This document shows, piece after piece, positions 43,472 through 51,915 of a stretch of DNA of 64,000 nucleotides. Source of the stretch: Celerinatantimonas yamalensis (GTDB lineage: Bacteria > Pseudomonadota > Gammaproteobacteria > Enterobacterales > Celerinatantimonadaceae); contig NZ_JBEQCT010000001.1 in assembly GCF_046054155.1 (NCBI RefSeq), positions 868,001 through 932,000 of the forward strand, written 5' to 3'. Every line of letters starts with the position of its first letter. Positions within the stretch are counted from its first letter, which is position 1. The notes below the pieces were generated by a model. That model was not told where the DNA came from. It searched no databases and saw only the letters and a list, made by a program, of their open reading frames with translations. The position numbers were made by a program, and so were the translations under genes.

Positions 43472-44909
43472 ATTTGCTAAAAATATCGTTGGCGGTATTC
43501 ATCCTATTGATGATGGCAAATCACTTACCAGTGACAAGGCTATTGAACCTTTAGCACGGCTCCCCCCGCGTTTATACATTAAGCTCAAACAGCATCCTGG
43601 CGCACCAGCTAATGCGCTGGTACACGCTGGTGATCGAGTACAGGCAGGGCAATGTATCGCTCAAGCTAATGGCAATTTTAGCACGCCGCTGCATGCGCCA
43701 TTACATGGCCGTGTTGTCGCCGTCACCGAGCAATACATTGAGCTTAAACCTGATAGCGTCCAACCCCCAATAGAACCCGCTCAATCACATTCACCGCTCA
43801 ATGAGGATCGCAGCATCTTAATTGAACGAATTGCTCAAGCAGGTATTGTCGGTATGGGCGGCGCGATGTTTCCATTGGCCGACAAACTCGCACTCAGCGA
43901 ACAATACGCCATTGATACATTATTAATCAACGGCAGTGAATGTGAACCCTATATGAGCTGTGACGATAGAGTCATGCAAGAGCAGTCTGCTCAGATCGTG
44001 GGTGGCATTCGCTTACTTCTGCACATTACCCATGCCAAGCAAGCCATTATTGGCATTGAAAAAAATAAGCCTGCAGCAATCACGGCGATGCAATCAGCCA
44101 CCAGCGAAGATAGCAAAATTCGCGTGCAACCCCTTCCCGCCCTCTACCCGCTGGGTTCATCAAAACAGCTGATTCGAGCGTTAACAGGTATTCAACTAGA
44201 ACAAGGAAGACGTTCTGCCAGCTACGGGGTATTAGTGCATAACGTAGCCAGTTGTGTCGCAGTTTTTCAAGCGTTACGTTTTGCCCGACCGATGACCCAT
44301 CGCGTCGTCACAATCAGTGGTCGAGCGATCAGCGAACCTCGCAATATCTACGCCCCCATTGGTACCCCAATATCACACTTGATCAACCAATGCCAAGGCC
44401 TAAGCGAATCCCCTGTACAACGCATTATGGGCGGGCCAATGATGGGCCGTGCCATCACCAATATCCATCAGCCCATTGTTAAAGGTACTTGCGGGATATT
44501 AATGCTCTCAACCAGTGAAAGTCAGGTCGAGCAGCCCAGTAGCTGTCTGCGCTGTGGCCGCTGCGCACAAGTTTGTCCGATGCAATTACAACCCCTTCAT
44601 TTATTACCATTGGTTCAACATGAACAGTTTGACCAAGCTAAACAATTAGGTCTTGGGCAATGTTTATCGTGCGGGGCTTGTGCCTATGTCTGTCCGGCGT
44701 CACTCCCCTTAACAGCCAGCTTCAATTGGGGCAAGTCTGAGCTAAAAATACAGCGCTATCTGACTAATAAGTCAGAATTAACTCGGCAACGAGCCAGTGC
44801 TCATCAACAGCGTATTGTCGCGGAAACAGAAGCAAAAAAATCCGCCAAAGCGGCGAAAGCAAGCAAACGACAAAATCGACGTCACATGACAGAGGAGCAA
44901 CCGCGATGA
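43464..44909 (+). CDS. rnfC: Rnf electron transport complex subunit RnfC
   Basis: A 481-aa peripheral NADH/FMN subunit of Rnf. The NADH-binding GIVGMGGAMFPLADKL lies near residue 132, followed by INGSECEPYMSCDDR and two 4Fe-4S motifs CLRCGRCAQVCP and CLSCGACAYVCP. The Lys/Ala-rich C-terminal tail is short, as in nif-linked RnfC proteins, unlike the long tails of enterobacterial RsxC. The start overlaps rnfB and the stop overlaps rnfD as ATGA. Confidence 0.93.
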   Translation: MFKFAKNIVGGIHPIDDGKSLTSDKAIEPLARLPPRLYIKLKQHPGAPANALVHAGDRVQAGQCIAQANGNFSTPLHAPLHGRVVAVTEQYIELKPDSVQPPIEPAQSHSPLNEDRSILIERIAQAGIVGMGGAMFPLADKLALSEQYAIDTLLINGSECEPYMSCDDRVMQEQSAQIVGGIRLLLHITHAKQAIIGIEKNKPAAITAMQSATSEDSKIRVQPLPALYPLGSSKQLIRALTGIQLEQGRRSASYGVLVHNVASCVAVFQALRFARPMTHRVVTISGRAISEPRNIYAPIGTPISHLINQCQGLSESPVQRIMGGPMMGRAITNIHQPIVKGTCGILMLSTSESQVEQPSSCLRCGRCAQVCPMQLQPLHLLPLVQHEQFDQAKQLGLGQCLSCGACAYVCPASLPLTASFNWGKSELKIQRYLTNKSELTRQRASAHQQRIVAETEAKKSAKAAKASKRQNRRHMTEEQPR

Positions 44910-45868
44910 ACCAACAAGCACCTTTTACTCACCTTGGTGTACGCATCCCACAAATGATGCGGCAAGTGCTATTCGCGCTCCTTCCAGCTTGGCTATTTGC
45001 AATCTATCTCTTTGGCCCCAAAGCACTGTTGTTATCAGTCGGCTGTATCGCTGCGGCGCTTGCGAGCGAATGGCTTTGCCAACGCCTGAACAGCACCACA
45101 CAAGGAAGCTGGCTCGATGGTTCAGCGCTGGTCAGCGCATTAATTCTAGCCATGAGTTTACCCCCTCATGCCCCAGTCTGGTTAGGTTGTATCGGCGGCT
45201 TCTTAGCCATTGCGCTTGGCAAGCAGTGCTATGGTGGATTAGGGCAAAATTTGTTTAATCCGGCCATGTTTGCACGGGTCATCTTGTTGATCGCCTTCCC
45301 TGTCGCGATGACGCACTGGCCGCAGCCTTCACCTGCAAGCTGGCATCTTCTCAGTGCTGATGGCATCAGTGCCGCCACACCGCTTGCGCATGAAGGACAG
45401 TATCGCGTAGTTTCCCTGTTCAATCGGGTCATCGGTGACACTAATGGTAGCTTAGGTGAGACATCGGTCATTGCCCTAAGTCTCGGGGGAATTTACCTTT
45501 TATATAAGCGTATTATTGAATATCCATTGGTTATATCAAGCCTGCTCGGGTGTTTGATCCCCGCCACATTAGCGTGGTTCATCTCGCCAGCAACGCATTT
45601 GTCCCCACTCACCGAGCTCACCAGTGGTGCCCTCATATTTGCCGCATTTTTTATCATCACCGATCCAGTGACTGCGCCCTCATCGCGATTTGGACAATGG
45701 CTATACGGAGGACTATTTGGCTTACTAGTTTGGTTGATCCGCGAATTTGCAAATTATCCAGAAGGCGTCGCATTTGCAATATTGCTATGTAATGGCATCA
45801 ATCCGCTGATCGAGCATTACACCCGCCCAGCCATATTTGGGCAACGCATCAGCCGGAGGAAGCCATGA
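44906..45868 (+). CDS. rnfD: Rnf electron transport complex subunit RnfD
   Basis: A 320-aa membrane subunit with about ten helices. ADGISAATPL near residue 155 corresponds to the SGAT-type motif where FMN is attached through Thr. GQNLFNPAMFARV and FFIITDPVTAPSS are conserved. Overlaps its neighbours by 4 nt on both sides. Confidence 0.92.
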   Translation: MNQQAPFTHLGVRIPQMMRQVLFALLPAWLFAIYLFGPKALLLSVGCIAAALASEWLCQRLNSTTQGSWLDGSALVSALILAMSLPPHAPVWLGCIGGFLAIALGKQCYGGLGQNLFNPAMFARVILLIAFPVAMTHWPQPSPASWHLLSADGISAATPLAHEGQYRVVSLFNRVIGDTNGSLGETSVIALSLGGIYLLYKRIIEYPLVISSLLGCLIPATLAWFISPATHLSPLTELTSGALIFAAFFIITDPVTAPSSRFGQWLYGGLFGLLVWLIREFANYPEGVAFAILLCNGINPLIEHYTRPAIFGQRISRRKP

Positions 45869-46494
45869 ACACGGCGACGATTAAACCACCCCACACTCAA
45901 GCCGTTATATTGGCATCTTTTGCACTATTAGTGACCTTATTAGTGATGTTCTCCAATCGCTGGTTAGGCCCGCTCATTGTGGCTCAAGAACATCGCGACC
46001 AACTGAGTAAGATCCAGCAAGTGCTTCCCCATGCACTATATGATAATGACCCTAGTCGTCACGAAATTACCCTGACACTCAATAATGGTCAGACCGTTGA
46101 TTACTTTTTAGCAACACTTAAAGGACAACCTAGCGCATTTATTTTTAACTCGATTGCACAAGGCTACTCGGGTGACATTCGCTTAATGATTGGGATTCAA
46201 ACTAATGGCGTCCTCAGTGGAGTACGTGTATTGGAGCACCATGAAACGCCCGGTCTAGGTGACAAAATAGAAGCTGATAAAAGTAACTGGATTTTGCAAT
46301 TTAGAGGGTTGTCACTACAAAACCCGTCTGAATCGCAGTGGATGGTGACCAAAGATGGCGGGCATTTTTCAGCCTTTAGCGGCGCTACCATTACGCCGCG
46401 CGGGGTGGTGAAAGGGATCCGCCAAACATTAGAGATGTTCCGCCAATATCACACTGTTTTTATGCATCACAAGGAGGTCGATAATGGCCATTAA
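45865..46494 (+). CDS. rnfG: Rnf electron transport complex subunit RnfG
   Basis: A 209-aa periplasm-facing subunit with one N-terminal helix (about residues 13-32), an FMN-binding domain with HHETPGLGDKIE, and the covalent FMN site SGATITPRGV near residue 172 (Thr of SGAT). It overlaps rnfD by 4 nt and rnfE by 11 nt. Confidence 0.92.
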   Translation: MNTATIKPPHTQAVILASFALLVTLLVMFSNRWLGPLIVAQEHRDQLSKIQQVLPHALYDNDPSRHEITLTLNNGQTVDYFLATLKGQPSAFIFNSIAQGYSGDIRLMIGIQTNGVLSGVRVLEHHETPGLGDKIEADKSNWILQFRGLSLQNPSESQWMVTKDGGHFSAFSGATITPRGVVKGIRQTLEMFRQYHTVFMHHKEVDNGH

Positions 46495-47170
46495 ACAATA
46501 TATGCGCCAGCTTTATGAAGGCTTGTGGCCCAATAATATCGTCTTAAAACAAACTTTGGCACTTTGCCCAACCCTTGCTGTCACAAGCTCTGCCACCAAT
46601 GGATTGGGAATGGGGCTGGCGACCTTAGTGGTGATCATGCTCTCAAACGTATCGATTTCTTGTATTCGCAGCTGGGTGACACCTCAAGTCCGCCTCCCTG
46701 TATTTACGCTGATTATCGCCGCGTTAGTCACCTTGGTCGATCAAGCCATGAATGCATGGGTGCATGACCTGCATAAAATTTTAGGACTATTCATTCCACT
46801 CATCGTCACTAACTGCGCTATTTTTGGTCGAGCTGAGAGTTTTGCCTCTAAAAATGCACCGGTACCCTCATTAGTAGATGGACTAGCAACTGGTATTGGC
46901 TTTACCTTTGCGTTGGTCTTGCTCGGCGCCTCACGAGAAATCGTTGGACAAGGGACATTATTTAGCCACGCTTCATTACTCCTTGGCCCCCATTTTACTT
47001 GGCTAGAAGTAACCCTATTGCCTAATTATCATGGCTTTTTACCCGCGATTTTGCCCAGTGGTGGATTTTTCTTTCTGGGACTTCTCATTGTCGGCTATCG
47101 CTTAGTTGAACAAGTAAGGGTCAAACGCAAACTCAGCGCTAGTGCAATGTCGATGGAGTCAACCTCATGA
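46484..47170 (+). CDS. rnfE: Rnf electron transport complex subunit RnfE
   Basis: A 228-aa six-helix membrane subunit, structural mate of RnfA. Signature segments are NNIVLKQTLALCPTLAVTS and PLIVTNCAIFGRAESFA with the paired cysteines. Overlaps rnfH as ATGA. Confidence 0.93.
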   Translation: MAIKQYMRQLYEGLWPNNIVLKQTLALCPTLAVTSSATNGLGMGLATLVVIMLSNVSISCIRSWVTPQVRLPVFTLIIAALVTLVDQAMNAWVHDLHKILGLFIPLIVTNCAIFGRAESFASKNAPVPSLVDGLATGIGFTFALVLLGASREIVGQGTLFSHASLLLGPHFTWLEVTLLPNYHGFLPAILPSGGFFFLGLLIVGYRLVEQVRVKRKLSASAMSMESTS

Positions 47171-47439
47171 AAATTTCAGTTGCCCATGCAGCAGGGCGTT
47201 GTGGTAAATGGATTGAGATCGAGGTCAATGAACCGGTCACCATTCGTCAAGCGCTTGAACAATCCACACTGCTTACTGACTTCCCCACTCTTGATATTGG
47301 GCACTGTAAGGTTGGGCTATTTGGCAAAATTGCATCGCTTGATACACCCGTTAGTGCGGGGGCTCGGGTCGAGATTTATCGACCACTAGCCATAAACCCG
47401 CGAATGACTGACGATGATGATGATGAATATGAAGATTAA
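47167..47439 (+). CDS. rnfH: RnfH family ubiquitin-like protein
   Basis: A 90-aa beta-grasp protein of the RnfH family, with GHCKVGLFGKIASLDTPV and a very acidic C-terminus (DDDDDEYED). RnfH is encoded with nif-linked rnf operons but its role in the complex is not established. Overlaps rnfE by 4 nt. Confidence 0.88.
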   Translation: MKISVAHAAGRCGKWIEIEVNEPVTIRQALEQSTLLTDFPTLDIGHCKVGLFGKIASLDTPVSAGARVEIYRPLAINPRMTDDDDDEYED

Positions 47440-47496
47440 TCAACCTCTATCACTGATCTGTGTCGCGCCGCGAACACGAAACACTAAGGAACTATC

Positions 47497-48036
47497 ATGA
47501 CAAAAGTAGGCATTTTTTTTGGAACAGATACAGGTAACACCCGCAAAGTGGCTAAATGGATCCACCAAGCCCTCGGTGATGAGCAGCAAGTTGCTAAGCC
47601 ACTGAATATCAATCGGGTCACTGTGGCTGATTTACTGGCGTTTGATGCATTGATCTTAGGAACACCAACGCTCGGTGAAGGTGAATTGCCAGGGCTTGAA
47701 ACACAGTGCGAAGCCCCAAGCTGGCAAGAATTTGTTCCCATGTTAGATGATGCTGATTTTAGCGGTAAAACCATTGCATTATTTGGCCTTGGGGATCAAC
47801 TTGGCTACGGTGATGAATTTGTCGATGCGTTAGGTGAGCTTTATGACCGCTTCGCTGATACGGGCGCCAAGATGATCGGTAACTGGCCAGCTGACGGCTA
47901 TCATTTTACTCATTCAGCAGCACTCGATGGTGATGAATTTGTTGGGTTAGTCATCGATCAAGACAATCAAGCAGAGCAAACATCAGCGCGCATTGAGCAA
48001 TGGATTAGCCAAATCAAACCAGCACTGGGACTATAA
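47497..48036 (+). CDS. nifF: Nitrogenase flavodoxin NifF
   Basis: A 179-aa long-chain flavodoxin. The FMN phosphate loop FGTDTGNTRKVAKWI lies at residues 8-22; TPTLGEGELPG and FGLGDQLGYGDEFVDALG complete the flavin site. It lies 57 bp after rnfH in the NifA-dependent rnf operon, so Rnf would reduce it for delivery to NifH. AAGGAA precedes the ATG. Confidence 0.9.
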   Translation: MTKVGIFFGTDTGNTRKVAKWIHQALGDEQQVAKPLNINRVTVADLLAFDALILGTPTLGEGELPGLETQCEAPSWQEFVPMLDDADFSGKTIALFGLGDQLGYGDEFVDALGELYDRFADTGAKMIGNWPADGYHFTHSAALDGDEFVGLVIDQDNQAEQTSARIEQWISQIKPALGL

Positions 48037-48053
48037 ACTATAAACATGGTTAC

Positions 48054-48087
48054 GGCTTTGACAGCGCTAAGCCTGTGCTGTCAAGCC
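48054..48087 (+). terminator. Hairpin ending the rnf-nifF operon
   Basis: GGCTTTGACAGC (48054-48065) pairs with GCTGTCAAGCC (48077-48087), an 11-bp stem with one bulged T and an 11-nt loop, 17 bp after the nifF stop. No U-run; it lies between convergent genes and may serve both. Confidence 0.6.
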
Positions 48088-48102
48088 AACACCTCAGTAT
48101 TG

Positions 48103-49206
48103 TCACATTAATAACACATTCGCTTTATCAGCGGCAACTTCAACCCGATCACGCCCATTGTCTTTCGCTTGGTAAAGCGCTTGATCGGCGCGCTTCATCA
48201 GATCAGTGATGGACTCACCAAGACGATATTCGGCAACACCAAAACTTGAAGTACAATGAAATTGATCGCCAAATTTAAATTGGGCAACATTCTTGCGTAA
48301 CGACTGCGCCACCCCATAAGCCTGTGATAACGTGGTATTTGGCAACACAATCACAAATTCTTCACCACCTATGCGGGCAATATGATCCCCTTGACGGATA
48401 TTTTGTTGTAATACTGCCGCGAAACTTTGTAACACAGCATCACCACACGAATGTCCATACTGATCATTCACATACTTAAAATGGTCAATATCGATCATAA
48501 TCAAGGTGATCGGTTTCATTAAAAAATTAGTTTTAGCCAGTTCATCGACAAATAATTGATCTATTTTTTTTCGATTCCATAATCCTGTCAACCCATCTGT
48601 ATGGGCCGATTTTTCCAAATTACATTGCTGTAAGTAGGTGGTTTTTCGAATTGTTTCAATCACAGTCGCATTCACTAAACCAAACATGAATGCGGATATC
48701 AGCCACAAGATATGTAACAGGAAGAATTGTTGAGGAATTGGCTGCACCACCATGGCACAGACAACGATCAACATCGAGGCGAAAGCAGACAGACACGCTG
48801 GGCGATAGGTGAGCCCAGAAATAGTAAGCGTCCAGATAATACTAAGGTAAAGCTCTGGCGCAAAAAAAATAAAGTAAGCCGTCCCCATATTGACCCATAG
48901 ATTACAAAATACAGCAATCACAGGCGCTATAACGAGTAAACATCGAATGATCCGATACATCCGAGGATAAAAGCTACACACACCGATAAATAAAAGCATG
49001 AATGGAACAATCAAGCCATGCAGCGTCAAACGGACCCCTGCCATGGGAAGATGTAGATGGTATTCGATGACTGCATAGGCAACATAAAGTAACGCGGTGA
49101 GAAAAGCGCTATAACGCAGTTGTAATAAGGTTGTTTGAATACTCCAAAACTGATAAGCAGACCATTGATGCGGCTTGGATTGAATCATCGAAGATAAAGG
49201 CAACAC
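48103..49206 (-). CDS. Membrane-bound diguanylate cyclase
   Basis: A 367-aa protein with about five or six N-terminal membrane helices (to about residue 180) and a C-terminal GGDEF domain (about 205-360) with the active signature RIGGEEFVIVLP. It should make cyclic di-GMP. An RxxD inhibitory site is not obvious before GGEEF. The start is uncertain: GTG at 49206 has AGGGA 7 nt upstream, while ATG at 49188 and TTG at 49230 lack binding sites. It has no operon partner. Confidence 0.87.
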   Translation of the reverse strand: MLPLSSMIQSKPHQWSAYQFWSIQTTLLQLRYSAFLTALLYVAYAVIEYHLHLPMAGVRLTLHGLIVPFMLLFIGVCSFYPRMYRIIRCLLVIAPVIAVFCNLWVNMGTAYFIFFAPELYLSIIWTLTISGLTYRPACLSAFASMLIVVCAMVVQPIPQQFFLLHILWLISAFMFGLVNATVIETIRKTTYLQQCNLEKSAHTDGLTGLWNRKKIDQLFVDELAKTNFLMKPITLIMIDIDHFKYVNDQYGHSCGDAVLQSFAAVLQQNIRQGDHIARIGGEEFVIVLPNTTLSQAYGVAQSLRKNVAQFKFGDQFHCTSSFGVAEYRLGESITDLMKRADQALYQAKDNGRDRVEVAADKANVLLM

Positions 49207-49967
49207 GCGAATGTCCCTATTCAAAAACAAATATAAACACCCGCCTAGCTAAGCACATGCTCCGCTGCAGCGTCCGCACCGAGCCTAAACGAATACCTAA
49301 GTGGCTATTTATCCATTATGGCATAAAAGCACATGCCAATGCCGCCCCATAAAAATGAACAACTCATACGACAATCATAAAATAAGCGATCATCTCTCAT
49401 CTTTACAACCCATTTACAGCATAATAACACCAATAAAAGTAGTGTTATAGACATTAACAAACAATCACATCGGCCGATGTCAAGCGACTCAAGTGGAATA
49501 ACAACATTTGCCGACAAAACCCGCAATAGCTTGAATAACAGCTATCGGGGGATAACCAAGAATAATTCATCAACTAGAGCGAGATGATACATGCCGCCAC
49601 CTGAGCATCCATCTCACCGGTTAGATGGATCCGCACAGGGCCAGTTAGCGCCTTCATACAAGATAATTTGTAAACGACTGATTGAACAAACCGGTTAAGC
49701 TGTTACAGCAACCACTTGGCAAGAGAACTCAGTGGAGGCATTGAGGTATCTCTATAAAAAGAAACTATTTTGCTATTTTAATACCGGAACATATGAACCA
49801 TGACACGGAGTGTCAGAAGGGCAAACTCGACTGTTGTCGCATAACAGAAATGTAGCATTTATCTAAAACACAAAGTGATGATTGATTAAAAAGCTCAGTT
49901 CTCTATCCACCGAGCTTTAAAAGACTTCAAGTATAAACCTTAACACACCAACCGCTCATCGCACCGT
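49207..49967. other. Long gap without a recognisable gene
   Basis: About 760 bp between the cyclase and a VOC gene. A 73-codon frame (49305-49526, minus) lacks a good binding site and family resemblance. A small perfect hairpin, TGACAC-GGA-GTGTCA, lies at 49801-49815, and a terminator for the VOC gene at 49889-49918. Nothing else was recognised. Confidence 0.55.
49886..49918 (-). terminator. Rho-independent terminator of the first VOC gene
   Basis: AAAGCTC (49890-49896) pairs with GAGCTTT (49912-49918) around a 15-nt loop; on the minus strand the stem is followed by a T-run (GAGCTTTTTAATC). It lies about 50 bp past the stop at 49968. Confidence 0.65.
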
Positions 49968-50357
49968 TCAGCTGCCTGAACTAACCACATGTGATGCACA
50001 AATTTTATTGCCTGAGGGATCGCGCAAATAAGCCAGATACATCTGACGTTGACCGTTAATCCGCAGCCCTGGGGGTTCTTCACAAGAAACGCCACCATTG
50101 GCCACACCTGCAGCATGCCATGCATCAACAAGTTCGGGAGTCGCCACTTTAAATCCTATTGTCATCCCATTACCAGCCGTCGCAGGTTCACCGTTGATAG
50201 GCTGCGTGAGCGCAAACACATTCCCTTGTTCCTTATAGAAACATCGACCTTTCGGATCAATAAACCCCTCGTTGTAACCTAAAACACCTAAAATCGCATC
50301 ATAAAACTGTTTGGACTCTTCAACATTATTCGCCCCCAGCATTACATGACTAAACAT
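49968..50357 (-). CDS. VOC (glyoxalase/bleomycin-resistance-like) family protein
   Basis: A 129-aa single-domain VOC protein: MFSHVMLGANNVEESKQFYD at the start and YLAYLRDPSGNKICASH at the end. Such proteins are lyases, isomerases or dioxygenases of many substrates; none can be named. The ATG at 50357 follows AAGGAT. It is followed by a terminator. Confidence 0.82.
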   Translation of the reverse strand: MFSHVMLGANNVEESKQFYDAILGVLGYNEGFIDPKGRCFYKEQGNVFALTQPINGEPATAGNGMTIGFKVATPELVDAWHAAGVANGGVSCEEPPGLRINGQRQMYLAYLRDPSGNKICASHVVSSGS

Positions 50358-50518
50358 ACCGTGATCCTTGTCCATCATAATTAAGCAGAGCACTTAATGT
50401 GCTACATCTTTGCTCGCTTGTCTAGGCTCAGAGGCCATAGAAACATCAACTCGCACCTCACACTCATTATTTTTAAAATAAGACAAGCCGACCTGCCAAT
50501 CAGCACGCATTTGATGGC

Positions 50519-51661
50519 TTAGTTGGCTCGCAACACCACAGTCGCTTGCAAGCGGCGCTGACCAAAGCGAGACATTTTCTCGAATTCATCCCGAGCAATC
50601 GGCATATATTGACAATCTAACGGACTTTGGTTGGGATCTTTTTCTTCAAAATCTGGATCATGGACCAAAATACAATGCTCGTCATAACCAGACATCACCA
50701 CCCAATGAGGCGACTTTTTCCCATCCATCCGAAAAGTGCTGATCAATATAATGGCCAAAGCTCCGGAATCAAAGGCGGTGATCAATTGTGCTAATGGCAT
50801 CACTGAATAATGAACGGGAATATCTTCAGTTTTACATTGCTTCATAAAGCTATAGTGCACCCGTTCAATGACCGCTTTTTTTAATTGATCACGAACACTG
50901 TCAACAAATAATGGCCCCTCTTGGCTTAGCCAGACTTTTGCCGACAATCCCCGCTTCTGCGCGGCTAAGGCTAAGCCCATGGGATGGCAACCACCATGAC
51001 CGGCGGTCATAAAAATGGTCGTCGCTTCCCGCCAGATATCTAACTCATCTTCGGGGGTTGCTTGGTAATTTGGATTAAACGCTGAAAGTACCATTTGTAA
51101 GGACACCGGCCCACAGGTAAACGGCGTTCGTTGTGCCAACCAAGGGAGCGGATGCGAGCTTTGTTCAACACTCATATGACGAAGCGGCTTTTGCATCCGA
51201 ATCGCATCGCTTTGATCTTCATAATAAGCATGGTAGTAACCGAACTCACGGTAGTCCATTTTTTGATATAAGGTGATGGCGACTTGGTTCAGTGCACTGA
51301 CTTCCAAACGCAATAATGTTTTGCCAGTGTTAATTGCTTTTTGTTCACAGGCTTTCAGCAACCGAATGCCAATTCCGAAGCCACGTGCAAAAGAAGCAAC
51401 CGCCAATGAATACAAGCGCGCTAAGCGAGTTCCTTGGCGCAAATGCAATAGTGCATAACCCAACAAACCTTGCGCCCCAACAGCTATCAATAACACCGAA
51501 CCATCACTCATAATCGCTCGGCGAAAACTGCGACGACTAAGGCGATCATAATTAAACGCGAGCTCTTCTAGGGCCACCAACGCCGTTAAATCATCCAATG
51601 TCGCTAGACGAATATCTGGATTGAAAAGCTGTTCATTTTTACATGCAGTCATGATCATCAT
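50519..51661 (-). CDS. GNAT acetyltransferase fused to C39-like cysteine peptidase
   Basis: A 380-aa two-domain protein. Residues about 15-160 are a RimI-like GNAT domain (LYSLAVASFARGFGIGIRLL; acetyl-CoA loop R/Q-x-x-G-x-G/A variant ARGFGIG). Residues about 175-375 are a papain-like C39 domain with catalytic Cys in TPFTCGPVSLQMVL and His in SPHWVVMSGYDEHC. This fusion is known to be paired with RLAN-type RimK ligases in peptide- or amino-acid-modification neighbourhoods, and such a ligase is divergent 254 bp away. The substrate is unknown. Confidence 0.85.
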   Translation of the reverse strand: MMIMTACKNEQLFNPDIRLATLDDLTALVALEELAFNYDRLSRRSFRRAIMSDGSVLLIAVGAQGLLGYALLHLRQGTRLARLYSLAVASFARGFGIGIRLLKACEQKAINTGKTLLRLEVSALNQVAITLYQKMDYREFGYYHAYYEDQSDAIRMQKPLRHMSVEQSSHPLPWLAQRTPFTCGPVSLQMVLSAFNPNYQATPEDELDIWREATTIFMTAGHGGCHPMGLALAAQKRGLSAKVWLSQEGPLFVDSVRDQLKKAVIERVHYSFMKQCKTEDIPVHYSVMPLAQLITAFDSGALAIILISTFRMDGKKSPHWVVMSGYDEHCILVHDPDFEEKDPNQSPLDCQYMPIARDEFEKMSRFGQRRLQATVVLRAN

Positions 51662-51915
51662 CTCGCCTTAAACTAGGCATAAAGTCGCTTAAACAAACCA
51701 TTCAGCCCATCTCAAAGCAGTGAATATGGCAAGCATAATAATCGAATATTTTAGGTTGAATGATCAGCAAAAGATAGCGAAATGGGCATCCCAAAAAACA
51801 TTTTATTTATCTTAATTTGGACTATTGTTAAAACACAAAAACAGGCGCACTATCCGCGTCAATCACTTGTACATTTACCATTACTCACCTTTATTAAAAA
51901 GGAACCCCAAAGCCA

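Noticed and set aside
49305..49526. 73-codon minus-strand frame with one hydrophobic segment
   Set aside because: No binding site, no family match, unusual Cys/Met content; kept only as a remark in the gap entry.
49801..49815. TGACAC-GGA-GTGTCA considered as an operator or terminator
   Set aside because: Only 6-bp arms, not positioned near a start or stop, and no U-run; could arise by chance.
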